Shown here: positions 42,797 through 50,878 of the stretch, piece after piece
Layout: every line of letters begins with the position of its first letter
How positions within the stretch are numbered: the stretch's first letter is position 1
Origin: JAQAZP01 sp965531145
GTDB taxonomy: Bacteria > Acidobacteriota > JAQAZP01
Length of the DNA stretch: 64,000 nt
Direction of reading: 5' to 3'
Assembly: GCA_965531145.1 (NCBI GenBank)
Contig: CBESOE010000007.1
Span: forward strand, 11,093 to 75,092
Notes under the pieces: generated by a model
What the model saw: only the letters and a program-made list of their open reading frames with translations
The model's database searches: none
Told to the model about the DNA's origin: nothing
Position numbers and translations under genes: made by a program

Positions 42797-44481
42797 GCCG
42801 CGGTGACGCCGCCACCTTCCGTCTGGACGGCCTCGAATTTTCTCTTGCCGACGACCCGGGCGGCGAAGACGCTCTGCGGGATTGGCTCTGCACCATGGCC
42901 GGTCCGGAGGCTGACCAGGTGGGGCCGCTGCGGATCCTCCGCCGCAGCCTTGATGCTCGCCGGAAGAATCGCCAGTTGTTCCTCTACTCGGTGCTGGTGG
43001 TGCTGGGCGCCGGTGCGCGGCACGCCCTGGATCGGGCATTTGACGCAGCTGAACGGCCGCTGACCCAACCGGCGGATCAGGTGGTGGATGAGTTGTCCAT
43101 GCCGTGGTCCGGTGAAGGCGCTCCGGCCGTGCACCCGGCGCAACCTGGACCGGCGGCAGTGGTGGGGAGCGGGCCGGCCGGCCTCTTCGCCGCCCTGCGT
43201 CTGGCCGCCGCCGGGATAGCGGTGACACTCTTTGAACGTGGGGACCCGGTGGAGCAGAGGGTCCACCGGGTGAATCGGATCCGCGAGGGAACGGAACTGG
43301 ATCCGGAGAGCAATATCCAGTTCGGTGAGGGGGGAGCGGGAACCTTCTCCGACGGCAAGCTCTACAGCGGGACCAGTGACGGGCGACGGCGGCTGGTGCT
43401 GCGGACGCTGGCCGAGTTCGGGGCGCCGCCGGACATCCTCTACGAGTCTCGCCCCCACGTTGGCAGCGACCGTCTGCGTGGTGTTCTGCTGCAGTTTCGC
43501 CAGCGTCTACAGGAACTGGGGTGCGAGTTCCGTTTCCGCACCCGGGTCAGCGGCCTGCGCATAACCCCGGAATCCACCGACGGAGATACGAGACAGCTGG
43601 AGGGACTGGAACTGGAAACCGGGGAGTTCTTCCCCTGCCGGCGGGCGGTGCTGGCCCTCGGCCACAGCGCCCGGGACAGTTTTCGCATGCTGGCCGCCGC
43701 CGGCCTCGATCTGCGGTTGAAGCCTTTTGCCGCCGGGTTTCGCGTGGAGCACCCCCAGGAACTGATCGACACCATCCAGTACGGTTCGGCGGGCCGGGTG
43801 GCCGGGCTGCCTCCGGCGGAATACCGGGTGGCGGTAAAGACCGTTGCCGGCCGCGGGGTGTACAGCTTCTGCATGTGCCCCGGCGGGGAGGTGGTGGCCG
43901 CCGCTTCCGGCCCTGGCCAGTCGGTGACCAACGGGATGAGCCTGCGGGCCCGCGGCACCCGCTGGGCCAACAGCGGTATCGTCACCGGCATCGACAGCGC
44001 TGCAGTCGGGTGCCCGGCAGGGGACGAGCCGCTGGCCGGGCTGCGCTGGCAGGAGGAGATGGAGCAGAAGGCCTGGTGCCTGGGCGGCAGCGGAGGGTTG
44101 GCCCCGGCCCAGCGGGTCACCTCGTTTCTCCAGGGCCGGCTGGACAACGACCTGCCTGAGTCGAGCTACCGGCCCGGCCTGCTGGCCGCCCGGCTGGACC
44201 ACTGTTTCGGTGAAGAGGTGACCGCTTCCCTCCGTGAAGGCCTGCGGCTCATCGACCGCCGGATGCGCGGGTTCGTCACCGATGACGCCCTGCTCATCGG
44301 GGTGGAAACCCGCACCTCGTCCCCCCTGCGCTGCCAGCGGGACGAGCAGGGGCGGGCTACGGGGATCGACGGCCTGTACCCCGCCGGGGAGGGGGCGGGC
44401 CATGCCGGGGGGATCATCAGTTCCGCCGTGGACGGCCTGAAAACCGCTGAAAGCATCCTTGAAAAGATCACCTCTCGCTGA
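42793..44481 (+). CDS. FAD-dependent oxidoreductase (COG2509-like dehydrogenase)
   Basis: A 562-residue flavoprotein. An N-terminal domain of about 110 residues precedes the dinucleotide-binding fold (AVVGSGPAGLFAALRLAAAG, about 117-136) and its acidic FERGD strand. NIQFGEGGAGTFSDGKL and a long substrate domain follow, with GLYPAGEGAGHAGGI near the end as the second FAD contact. This matches the COG2509 'uncharacterised FAD-dependent dehydrogenase' group of about 530 residues. The reaction is unknown. It is translationally coupled to the nitrilase gene and ends at a dispersed repeat and bidirectional terminator. Confidence 0.85.
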   Translation: MSRGDAATFRLDGLEFSLADDPGGEDALRDWLCTMAGPEADQVGPLRILRRSLDARRKNRQLFLYSVLVVLGAGARHALDRAFDAAERPLTQPADQVVDELSMPWSGEGAPAVHPAQPGPAAVVGSGPAGLFAALRLAAAGIAVTLFERGDPVEQRVHRVNRIREGTELDPESNIQFGEGGAGTFSDGKLYSGTSDGRRRLVLRTLAEFGAPPDILYESRPHVGSDRLRGVLLQFRQRLQELGCEFRFRTRVSGLRITPESTDGDTRQLEGLELETGEFFPCRRAVLALGHSARDSFRMLAAAGLDLRLKPFAAGFRVEHPQELIDTIQYGSAGRVAGLPPAEYRVAVKTVAGRGVYSFCMCPGGEVVAAASGPGQSVTNGMSLRARGTRWANSGIVTGIDSAAVGCPAGDEPLAGLRWQEEMEQKAWCLGGSGGLAPAQRVTSFLQGRLDNDLPESSYRPGLLAARLDHCFGEEVTASLREGLRLIDRRMRGFVTDDALLIGVETRTSSPLRCQRDEQGRATGIDGLYPAGEGAGHAGGIISSAVDGLKTAESILEKITSR

Positions 44482-44533
44482 ACAAGCGGTAAATAGGAGG
44501 AACTCCCATCTGTCACTGCGAAGAGCCCGTTCT

Positions 44534-44623
44534 TGTCATTGCGAGAAGCCGCAGGCGACGAAGCAATCTCTTCTGCGTCAGTGCCATTGTCGGAGAGATT
44601 GCTGTGCTGCGCTCGCAATGACA
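44534..44623. repeat. Dispersed imperfect-palindrome repeat ('tgtcattgcgag ... gcaatctc')
   Basis: The left half contains tgtcattgcgag (44534-44545) and gcaatctc; the right half contains gagattgc and ctcgcaatgaca (44612-44623), giving a 12-nt terminal inverted repeat with internal complementary blocks. The sequence type (cattgcgag...cgacgaagcaatctc) is a widespread non-coding repeat in many environmental bacterial genomes. An outer gagcccg/cgggctc pair extends the fold. Confidence 0.7.
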
Positions 44624-44653
44624 GGTGCGGGCTCCTCGCGAAGACACGTATAT

Positions 44654-44686
44654 AAAAAGGCCCTCCCGTTGGGGAGGGCCTTTTTT
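44654..44686. terminator. Bidirectional intrinsic terminator
   Basis: AAGGCCCTCCC and GGGAGGGCCTT form an 11-bp stem around a 4-nt loop, flanked by an A run on the left and six T on the right. It can end both the flavoprotein transcript (plus) and the TonB-receptor transcript (minus). Confidence 0.9.
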
Positions 44687-44738
44687 GTGCCGAGCCCCGC
44701 TTCCCCGGTTGCCCGGGAAAGCGGGGAGGGAATCCAGG

Positions 44739-47501
44739 TTAGAAGGTGAACCGCAGACCGAACCGCCAGGAGCGCGGGGTCTGACGATACTTCGGCCGAC
44801 CGAAGGGGTTGCCGCCCGTGGCTTCGGGGTCGTCCCACTCCCAGACGGTCATGATCTGGTCGTCGCCAAGCAGGTTGAGCACGTCGAGGAACGCGCCGAT
44901 GGCATAACGGCTGCCGAAGGGGAAGGTCTTCTCCAGATGGAGATCGAACCAGGAGGCGGCCGGCAGGGTGTAGGTGCCGCGGCCCTCGGGGAAGGCCATG
45001 TAGTCGTTGTAGCCGCCGCCAACGTATCCCCTTCTGGAATACGCCAGGCCTGAGCTGTACTCAAAGGCGAGGCCCACATCCACATCCCACGGTGCACGGT
45101 AGAGACCGTTCAGCTTCAGGTGGTGGGTGATGTCATCGGGCAGCAAGCCGTACCAGCCGGCGTCATCGTAGATGTTGCCCAGGCCATACCAGGTGTCATC
45201 CGGGGGCGCGTTGGGATCGGCATCCATGAACACACCGATGGTGTCCGAGCTGCCGCCGCTGTCTCCCCACTCACCCTGGCCGGGGTTGGTGCCCTTTGAC
45301 TCGCCCCAGGTGTAGGAGCCGAAGACCATGAAGTTGTTCGACATCGCCTTGTGGTAGGTCAGTTCCACACCTTCGTAGTCACGCCGCTTCAGACTGGGGT
45401 TGGTCACCAGCCAGTCGCCCGACTCAAGCACCACGTCCTCGATGAGGTCGCGGGTCTTACCGTTGATGTAACGAAGGCCCATGGCCTGGGTGTCGGTGAG
45501 TTTGCGTTCGTAGCCGATGATGAACTTGTCCTGGTGGTGCGGTTTGAGGTTGGGGTCAAAGCCGTCCAGCGGGAAGAGGGGCTCGCCCTCGTTGCCGCCC
45601 TGGGTGAAGTTGTAGTCCCAGGTGCCGTTGTAGGTGGTGCCGTCGACGTCGGTCCACTGGCCGGTGCCATCGGGGTTCCAAAGGTAGTTGTGGTAGGAAC
45701 TGGTGGAGGATGAGTTCATCACCCAGCTCATGTTCAGGCCGGTGAAGTCGTAGAAACGGCCCCAGAAGACCTTGGCCACGTTCACCGAGTCCTTGGTGAT
45801 GTCCCAGATCGCGCCGATCCGCGGGGCATGGGAATCGATGTCAAAATAGGTCACGCCCTCGTTGTTCTGCATCTCCAACTGCTCGTAGCGGTAACCGAGG
45901 TTGAGGGTCACGTTTTCCGCCACGTCCCAGGTGTCCTGAAGGAAGGCCACTGTCCCTTCGTTGGTGTTGCTATCGCCTTCCACCTGGAAGCGGACGTCGA
46001 GGCTCTCCGGCGCGCCTTCATAGTAGGTGTAGTCGTAGCCGTTGCCGGGCAGCAGGTTGACTTCAAACTTGTCGGCTTCCAGGTATTCCAGACCGACCTT
46101 CAGCGAGTGGTCGCCCAGGACGTCATCGATGTAGTGGGTGTAGTGCAGTTTGTAGTCGTACTGGGTGGTGTCGTAACCGTAGGTTGAGGCGCCGCCCCAG
46201 GTCGCGCTGGTGCCGCGGTCGAAATACTGGGCGTTGGTGGTGTCGCCGTAGGGAACGATATTCCGGTCCACCGTGGTGCTGCCGAACTTGAACTCGATAA
46301 AGGAGTCGGGGGTCAGGATGCCGCGGTAGATGGCCCCGAAGTGGTCCAGGTCCCGGGTGTCGTAGCGCTGGGACTCGGGAGCCGTGTCGAAATCGTCACG
46401 GAACGAGCGGTCAAAGCGCTGGCCGATCCAGGAGGCGTTTATCGAGTGGTTTTCGGTGATGGACCAGGTCATCTTGAGGAAGGGGGCGATGTTCTCGTCC
46501 TCGCGCTCATACTCGTAGCCGTAGTTGGCAAACTGGCTGGATTCTTTCCAGGTCTGGTCGAGATACTCGAGGGAACCGAAATACCACAGCTTGTCCTGGA
46601 CGATGGGCCCGCCGATGTTGAACACCGGGATGAAGTATTCCTGCTCCACCGCACCCACCGCCGAACCGTCGACGTTCTGCTCCGGGTTGCCATCGCCGGG
46701 GATGAGCCAGGAAGTGATCAAGCTGCCTTCGAGGCTGTTACCACCACTCTTGGTGATCACGTTGGCCACCAGGCCGGTGGCCCGGCCATACTCGGCGGCG
46801 AAGCCGTCGGTGAGGATCTGGATCTCCTCGATGGCGTCGAAGTTGATGTTGTGGCCGTAGCCGTTGGTTTCCGGGTTGCGGGCCGAGATGCCGTCAATGA
46901 GGAAGTTGTTCCCCACCTGGCCCTCACCGCGGGTGCTCGGGTTACCGTCGCCCGCACCGCCATACTGGGTGTCGGTGCGGCCCTGGACGCCGGGGACGAA
47001 ATTGAACAGATCCTGGTAACTGCGGGTGGTGGGCAGCCGCGCCATCGCGTCCGATTCGAAGGATGTTCCCACCGCGGTGGTGGTGACGTCGATCACCGGC
47101 GCCTGGGCGATTACGGTGACTTCTTCGGAGACCTGGGCCGGGGGCAGCTCGATATCGACCATGGTTTCGGTGCCCAGCTGAACTCTGATCTCGGTCTGGA
47201 TGACGGTGTGGTAACCGTCCATTTGGGCCTTGACGGTGTAGCGCCCGGGTGGGACCTGGACAAAGCGGTAGTTGCCTTCGGCGTCGGTAACTGCCTTCCT
47301 TGTGCCCTGGAGATTGTCAGATTCAATACTTACCGTTGCACCGGGAAGCGGGAGTCCTTCGGCGTCCATGATCACGCCTTCAATGGTTCCCACCTCGGCT
47401 GCCATTGCTTCCTGAACTGGAAGCGCCCACATGAACAGGAGAATGAGCGCCACTCCCAGAGCAGCGTGCATCGAGGTTCTCGCGAACTTCAGTTTGCTCA
47501 T
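44739..47501 (-). CDS. TonB-dependent outer-membrane receptor with N-terminal carboxypeptidase-regulatory domain
   Basis: A 920-residue receptor. Signal peptide, then a CarboxypepD_reg-like beta domain (IEGVIMDAEGLPLPGATVSI, about 40-120), a plug domain (RSYQDLFNFVPGVQGR, FLIDGISARNPETNG, AEYGRATGLVANVITKSGGN) and a long beta-barrel ending in the outer-membrane C-terminal Phe (RFGLRFTF). The layout matches Oar/SusC-like receptors for large ligands. No ligand is apparent and no TonB/ExbBD is nearby. ATG 47499-47501 has AAAGGAGG 9 bp upstream. It has a strong promoter and a leader of about 390 nt. Confidence 0.9.
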   Translation of the reverse strand: MSKLKFARTSMHAALGVALILLFMWALPVQEAMAAEVGTIEGVIMDAEGLPLPGATVSIESDNLQGTRKAVTDAEGNYRFVQVPPGRYTVKAQMDGYHTVIQTEIRVQLGTETMVDIELPPAQVSEEVTVIAQAPVIDVTTTAVGTSFESDAMARLPTTRSYQDLFNFVPGVQGRTDTQYGGAGDGNPSTRGEGQVGNNFLIDGISARNPETNGYGHNINFDAIEEIQILTDGFAAEYGRATGLVANVITKSGGNSLEGSLITSWLIPGDGNPEQNVDGSAVGAVEQEYFIPVFNIGGPIVQDKLWYFGSLEYLDQTWKESSQFANYGYEYEREDENIAPFLKMTWSITENHSINASWIGQRFDRSFRDDFDTAPESQRYDTRDLDHFGAIYRGILTPDSFIEFKFGSTTVDRNIVPYGDTTNAQYFDRGTSATWGGASTYGYDTTQYDYKLHYTHYIDDVLGDHSLKVGLEYLEADKFEVNLLPGNGYDYTYYEGAPESLDVRFQVEGDSNTNEGTVAFLQDTWDVAENVTLNLGYRYEQLEMQNNEGVTYFDIDSHAPRIGAIWDITKDSVNVAKVFWGRFYDFTGLNMSWVMNSSSTSSYHNYLWNPDGTGQWTDVDGTTYNGTWDYNFTQGGNEGEPLFPLDGFDPNLKPHHQDKFIIGYERKLTDTQAMGLRYINGKTRDLIEDVVLESGDWLVTNPSLKRRDYEGVELTYHKAMSNNFMVFGSYTWGESKGTNPGQGEWGDSGGSSDTIGVFMDADPNAPPDDTWYGLGNIYDDAGWYGLLPDDITHHLKLNGLYRAPWDVDVGLAFEYSSGLAYSRRGYVGGGYNDYMAFPEGRGTYTLPAASWFDLHLEKTFPFGSRYAIGAFLDVLNLLGDDQIMTVWEWDDPEATGGNPFGRPKYRQTPRSWRFGLRFTF

Positions 47502-47890
47502 TCCGATCACTCCTCCTTTCGGCCGGTACGGGGGAGCACTGGCTCCGCCGCTGGCGGGCCGATCTGTTTTTTTTCTTTTTTCTTGTTGTTATGTATTGCT
47601 TGTTCCGCCGCGTTGTTCACCGGTTACGGTGCGGCCTGTCAGGCATTCACCTCCTTTCTTCCTCCACCGGCCCGCAAGGCCGGACGTTGACCGATGTCAC
47701 GGCCGGATTCGTACCTACTCAACCGCTTGCACACCAAGGGTATCGGCAACAGGGCCCGCCCTGTTGAATGGCATCGGATCGATTCTCCGAACCCCATTGC
47801 CTGCAGAGTGCGGTTGTTCCGGTCATTGAAACCAGTCCAGAACACATGAGTTGCAATTTTACTGCCATGATTAGTTGGTTAAACTCTTAT
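47502..47890 (-). promoter_or_regulatory. Long 5' leader of the TonB-receptor mRNA
   Basis: Between the predicted start site near 47890 and the receptor ATG lie about 390 untranslated bases. They contain GC-rich hairpin potential (ccggccttgcgggccgg), a mini-ORF with perfect Shine-Dalgarno, and an A-rich single-stranded stretch just before the ribosome site. I looked for a cobalamin-riboswitch box and did not recognise one. Confidence 0.45.
47617..47646 (-). promoter_or_regulatory. Nine-codon upstream ORF with perfect Shine-Dalgarno in the receptor leader
   Basis: On the minus strand AAAGGAGGTGA directly abuts ATG (47644-47646), opening a nine-residue frame MPDRPHRNR and a TGA. The Shine-Dalgarno match is complete although the spacing is short. 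It could be a leader peptide or a ribosome standby site controlling receptor expression. Confidence 0.35.
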
Positions 47891-47896
47891 GGCCCG

Positions 47897-47925
47897 TTTA
47901 TACCAAATTGGTGAAAACTTTACAA
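47897..47925 (-). promoter_or_regulatory. Sigma70 promoter for the TonB receptor
   Basis: On the minus strand TTGTAA (47920-47925), 17 bp, TATAAA (47897-47902). The surrounding sequence is AT-rich compared with the rest of the window, as expected for a promoter. Confidence 0.65.
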
Positions 47926-48059
47926 GTTACCTCCGGTCGGACCGTGGGTGGCTGTTTGGGAAGCTCCTTTTCTATCCATTTTCTTGGAGATTGGTTCAAG
48001 ATTTTGAAGTGTGGCGCAAGGAGGGAGCCGGGTGATGATCCCGGCATCCCTGCATATGA

Positions 48060-48088
48060 TTGACATGGAAAGGGGTTGAAGGTATTCT
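48060..48088 (+). promoter_or_regulatory. Sigma70 promoter for the NhaD-type antiporter
   Basis: TTGACA (48060-48065), 17 bp and TATTCT (48083-48088). It places the transcription start near 48095, which excludes start codons upstream of that point for the antiporter gene. The 47926-48059 stretch between the divergent promoters shows nothing else. Confidence 0.6.
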
Positions 48089-48180
48089 GCCAAGGTTGTG
48101 CGCGAAACGTTCATGAGCCATGGATTTCCTCGGGGATCGTGGGATTTGACCCTCCTTCCCCATTCCGGATACGGAGTGAC

Positions 48181-49830
48181 GTGGTGGGTGACCTGAAGAA
48201 TTTTCCCCGGATATGGTTGATTCCAGGCGTGGTGGCTGCTGTGGTGCTGATCATCGCCGGGGCTGCAGGCTCAGCGGCCCACGGGTCCCCCACTCTGCTC
48301 AACGAGCAGGACGGTGCCAGCGAAACGCTGACCGTAAACGGTATGAGCGATGACGAGCCGCTGCGTTCAGCCGTTGACCAGGGTGCATCCGGCGGGGGAG
48401 GGGTGGTCCTCGCCTCCGATCCGGGGGAAGCTCACCAGGAGGGAGAGCCCGGTCATGACGCCGGTAACGGTGACCACGGGCCGGGACTGGGGCAGCAACT
48501 GCCGTTGTGGAGCGTGATCCCCTTTGCCGGAATCCTGCTCTCCATCGCCCTCTTCCCGCTGGTGGCGCCGAAATTCTGGCATCACCACTTCCCGAAAATC
48601 TCTGCGGCCTGGGCGGTACTCTTTGCCGTTCCCTTCCTCCTCGCCTTCCGCGGCGAGGCGTGGTACGAAATTCTGCATATCTATTTTATTGACTACATCC
48701 CGTTCATCATCCTGCTCTGGGCGCTTTACACCGTCTCCGGGGGTATCCGGGTCAAGGGGTCTCTGCGCGGTACGCCGGCAGTGAACTGCCTGCTGCTGCT
48801 CATCGGCACGGCCATCGCTTCCTGGGTGGGCACCACCGGGGCGGCCATGCTGCTGATCCGGCCTCTGTTGCGGGCCAACCAGGATCGCCGGAACAAGGTG
48901 CACACGGTGGTCTTCTTCATCTTCCTCGTGGCCAATGTGGGCGGTTCGCTCACCCCGCTGGGTGATCCGCCGCTGTTTCTCGGGTTCCTCCACGGCGTCC
49001 CCTTCTTCTGGACCCTGAAACTGCTTCCAGAGATGCTCTTCGTGGTGGTCTGCCTCATTTCCATCTACTTCGCCCTGGACAGCTACCACTACCGGCGGGA
49101 GGTCCGCGACGGTGGCGGTATCCCCGAAGGTGGTGAACGGGAAGCCATCGGGTTCGAGGGGCTGCACAACCTGCTTTTCCTCGGCGGAGTTCTCGGTGCG
49201 GTGATCGTCAGCGGTTTCTGGAGGCCCGGGTCCTACAACCTGCTGGGCGTCCATATGGAGATCCAGAACAGTTTCCGTGACGTCATGCTGGTCGGCCTGG
49301 GGCTGCTCTCCCTCTGGACCACGAAGAAGGCGGTGCGCAAGGCCAATGAGTTCAGTTGGTTTCCCATCACCGAGGTGGCCTACCTCTTTGCCGGCATCTT
49401 CATGACCATCATTCCCGCCCTGGCCATCCTCAAGGCGGGGAGCGAGGGGGCGTTGGCCCCGATGCTGAGCCTGATCAAGGAGCCGGTGCACTACTTCTGG
49501 GTGGTGGGGACGCTTTCCAGCTTCCTCGACAACGCCCCCACCTACCTGACGTTCCTCAACTCGGCGCTGGGACAGTTCCATGCCGGCATGCCCGAGCTGC
49601 AGGCGGTGCATGCGCTGATCCGCGACCAGGAGATCTATCTCAAGGCCATTGCCACCGGGGCTGTTTTCATGGGGGCGAACACCTATATCGGCAACGCGCC
49701 CAATTTCATGGTCAAGTCCATTGCCGAGGAGTCGGGGGTGGCCATGCCGAGCTTTTTCGGCTACATGATTCGCTACTCCTTGATTTTCCTGGTCCCGGTG
49801 TTCGTGCTGGTCACCATCATATTCTTTTAA
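48181..49830 (+). CDS. NhaD-like sodium:proton antiporter (ion-transporter superfamily)
   Basis: About 549 residues from GTG 48181. One N-terminal helix is followed by a roughly 75-residue low-complexity linker rich in Gly, Asp, Glu and His (QEGEPGHDAGNGDHGPG), then about 11-12 membrane helices. Family motifs are SWVGTTGAAMLLIRPLLRAN and GGSLTPLGDPPLFLGFL in the first half and SSFLDNAPTYLTF and GANTYIGNAPNFMVKSIA in the second. NhaD exports Na+ or Li+ for H+. GTG 48181 is chosen because CGGAG is just upstream and no ATG is in frame. The His/acidic linker is unusual for the family. Confidence 0.85.
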   Translation: MVGDLKNFPRIWLIPGVVAAVVLIIAGAAGSAAHGSPTLLNEQDGASETLTVNGMSDDEPLRSAVDQGASGGGGVVLASDPGEAHQEGEPGHDAGNGDHGPGLGQQLPLWSVIPFAGILLSIALFPLVAPKFWHHHFPKISAAWAVLFAVPFLLAFRGEAWYEILHIYFIDYIPFIILLWALYTVSGGIRVKGSLRGTPAVNCLLLLIGTAIASWVGTTGAAMLLIRPLLRANQDRRNKVHTVVFFIFLVANVGGSLTPLGDPPLFLGFLHGVPFFWTLKLLPEMLFVVVCLISIYFALDSYHYRREVRDGGGIPEGGEREAIGFEGLHNLLFLGGVLGAVIVSGFWRPGSYNLLGVHMEIQNSFRDVMLVGLGLLSLWTTKKAVRKANEFSWFPITEVAYLFAGIFMTIIPALAILKAGSEGALAPMLSLIKEPVHYFWVVGTLSSFLDNAPTYLTFLNSALGQFHAGMPELQAVHALIRDQEIYLKAIATGAVFMGANTYIGNAPNFMVKSIAEESGVAMPSFFGYMIRYSLIFLVPVFVLVTIIFF

Positions 49831-49971
49831 TTAATGCTGTAACGTTTTGAGCCCTGATCCATCTAATAGGTGTAAGAGGTGGTCTGCTGAATAGCCGGTA
49901 GCCACGGTGAGGATGATTTGAAGATGGACAACGGGACAACTGATACAAAACCGGAAAAGAAGGGGAAAAAG

Positions 49972-50166
49972 ATGAGTGAAGTTCTGATCATCGTTCTTTT
50001 CCTGGTGGGCTGGTATGTGCTCAATGCCTTTATCCTGCCCTGGTGCGGCGTCTCCACGTGAATGAGCCGCAGTTGCGCGGTCGAGGATCGACCGGTCCAG
50101 GCGATGAGCGGGAATGAAGACGGCACTTTGAAACAGGCACCGGAACAGAAACCCAGCGGAGAATAG
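49972..50166 (+). CDS. Small membrane protein read through an in-frame TGA: candidate selenoprotein
   Basis: From ATG 49972 (AAGGGG site at 49961-49965; ATG 49924 is an in-frame alternative) the frame encodes one membrane helix ending LPWCGVST, meets TGA at 50059-50061, and continues in the same frame as MSRSCAVEDRPVQA to TAG 50164-50166. If TGA is selenocysteine the product is 64 residues with a U-x4-C motif directly after the membrane helix. A hairpin with a G-starting loop lies at the distance expected of a bacterial SECIS. The stop sits 4 bp before the FmdB start. Without Sec insertion it would be a 29-residue membrane peptide. Confidence 0.6.
50078..50094 (+). promoter_or_regulatory. SECIS-like hairpin downstream of the in-frame TGA
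   Basis: CGGTCGA and TCGACCG form a perfect 7-bp stem around loop GGA. The loop begins 23 nt after the TGA at 50059-50061, with G in the first two loop positions as in known bacterial SECIS elements. Its GGTYG...GACC shape recalls the upper stem of the E. coli fdhF element. Confidence 0.55.
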
Positions 50167-50170
50167 TGGT

Positions 50171-50401
50171 ATGCCGATCTACGAATACAAGTGTCGTGAG
50201 TGTGATCTGGTTTTTGAAGTGCTGAAGCGCTCCAGGCTGTCAGAGAGTGATGCGGAGCGTTGCCCCGGCTGCGGCGGGGAGGAGACAGACAAACTCTACT
50301 CTTCCTTTGCTGGAATGGTGCCGGTGGCCGCCGGTGGTGGCGGCTGCCCCAGTGCCGGGAGTGGCGGCGCCTGCGGCGGTGGTCAGGGAGGTTTTTCCTG
50401 A
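50171..50401 (+). CDS. FmdB-family zinc-ribbon protein
   Basis: A 76-residue protein with the FmdB/CxxC-CxxC regulatory-type ribbon: MPIYEYKCRECDLVFE (Cys pair at 8 and 11) and ERCPGCGGE (Cys pair at 31 and 34), then a Gly/Cys-rich tail (GGGGCPSAGSGGACGGGQGG). The function of the family is not settled; it is often next to small redox or C1-related genes. A GGAG site precedes the ATG. It immediately follows the candidate selenoprotein gene. Confidence 0.9.
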   Translation: MPIYEYKCRECDLVFEVLKRSRLSESDAERCPGCGGEETDKLYSSFAGMVPVAAGGGGCPSAGSGGACGGGQGGFS

Positions 50402-50504
50402 GGATAGAACGGCCCGGCGGTGCGCCGGGAACACCCGCAGCGGAATACAGGGCCCCGGAACCGGGCACGCATCCGGCCGGGGTCTTGTCATGTACCACAT
50501 CTCG

Positions 50505-50807
50505 TCAGGGGAGCTTTTTCCCCAGTTTCTCTTCCACCGCCTGGAGTTTGCGCTGGATGGCCCCTTCGGCGCCGTCCCGGTCGTCGATCTTCACCACCGT
50601 GGAGACCCGCGAGGAAAAGTCCCGCATACGGAGGTGGCAGCGGCGGATCAGGTCGAAGACCTCGTCGCAGGTCCCTTCCACCACCGTACCCATGGGATTG
50701 ACCCGGTAGTCGAGGCCGCTCTCCTCCACAAGTTTCAGGATCTCGGCCACCGGCCCCGACATGCCGCTGGCCCGGTCCACCGGGGCCACGCTGAATTCGG
50801 CAAGCAT
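50505..50807 (-). CDS. MTH1187/YkoF-like thiamine-binding-fold protein
   Basis: A 100-residue protein with the compact ferredoxin-like fold of the MTH1187 family: MLAEFSVAPVD at the start, VAEILKLVEESGLDYRVNPMGTVVEG and VFDLIRRCHLRM. Members bind thiamine-like ligands as tetramers; the physiological role is unclear. ATG 50805-50807 has GAGGAG 6 bp upstream. It lies downstream of, and may be co-transcribed with, the SDR gene on the same strand, although a hairpin repeat separates them. Confidence 0.8.
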   Translation of the reverse strand: MLAEFSVAPVDRASGMSGPVAEILKLVEESGLDYRVNPMGTVVEGTCDEVFDLIRRCHLRMRDFSSRVSTVVKIDDRDGAEGAIQRKLQAVEEKLGKKLP

Positions 50808-50835
50808 GATGTATCTCCTCTCCAAAAGAAGACCG

Positions 50836-50866
50836 GTGGAAAGTAGTAACTGTCCCTACTTTCCAC
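50836..50866. repeat. Hairpin repeat containing the taactgtcc core
   Basis: gtggaaagtag (50836-50846) and ctactttccac (50856-50866) are perfect 11-nt inverted arms around the loop taactgtcc. The gtaactgtccc core is shared with the REP-like cluster at 21.2 kb. Confidence 0.7.
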
Positions 50867-50878
50867 AAATTCCTCGTC

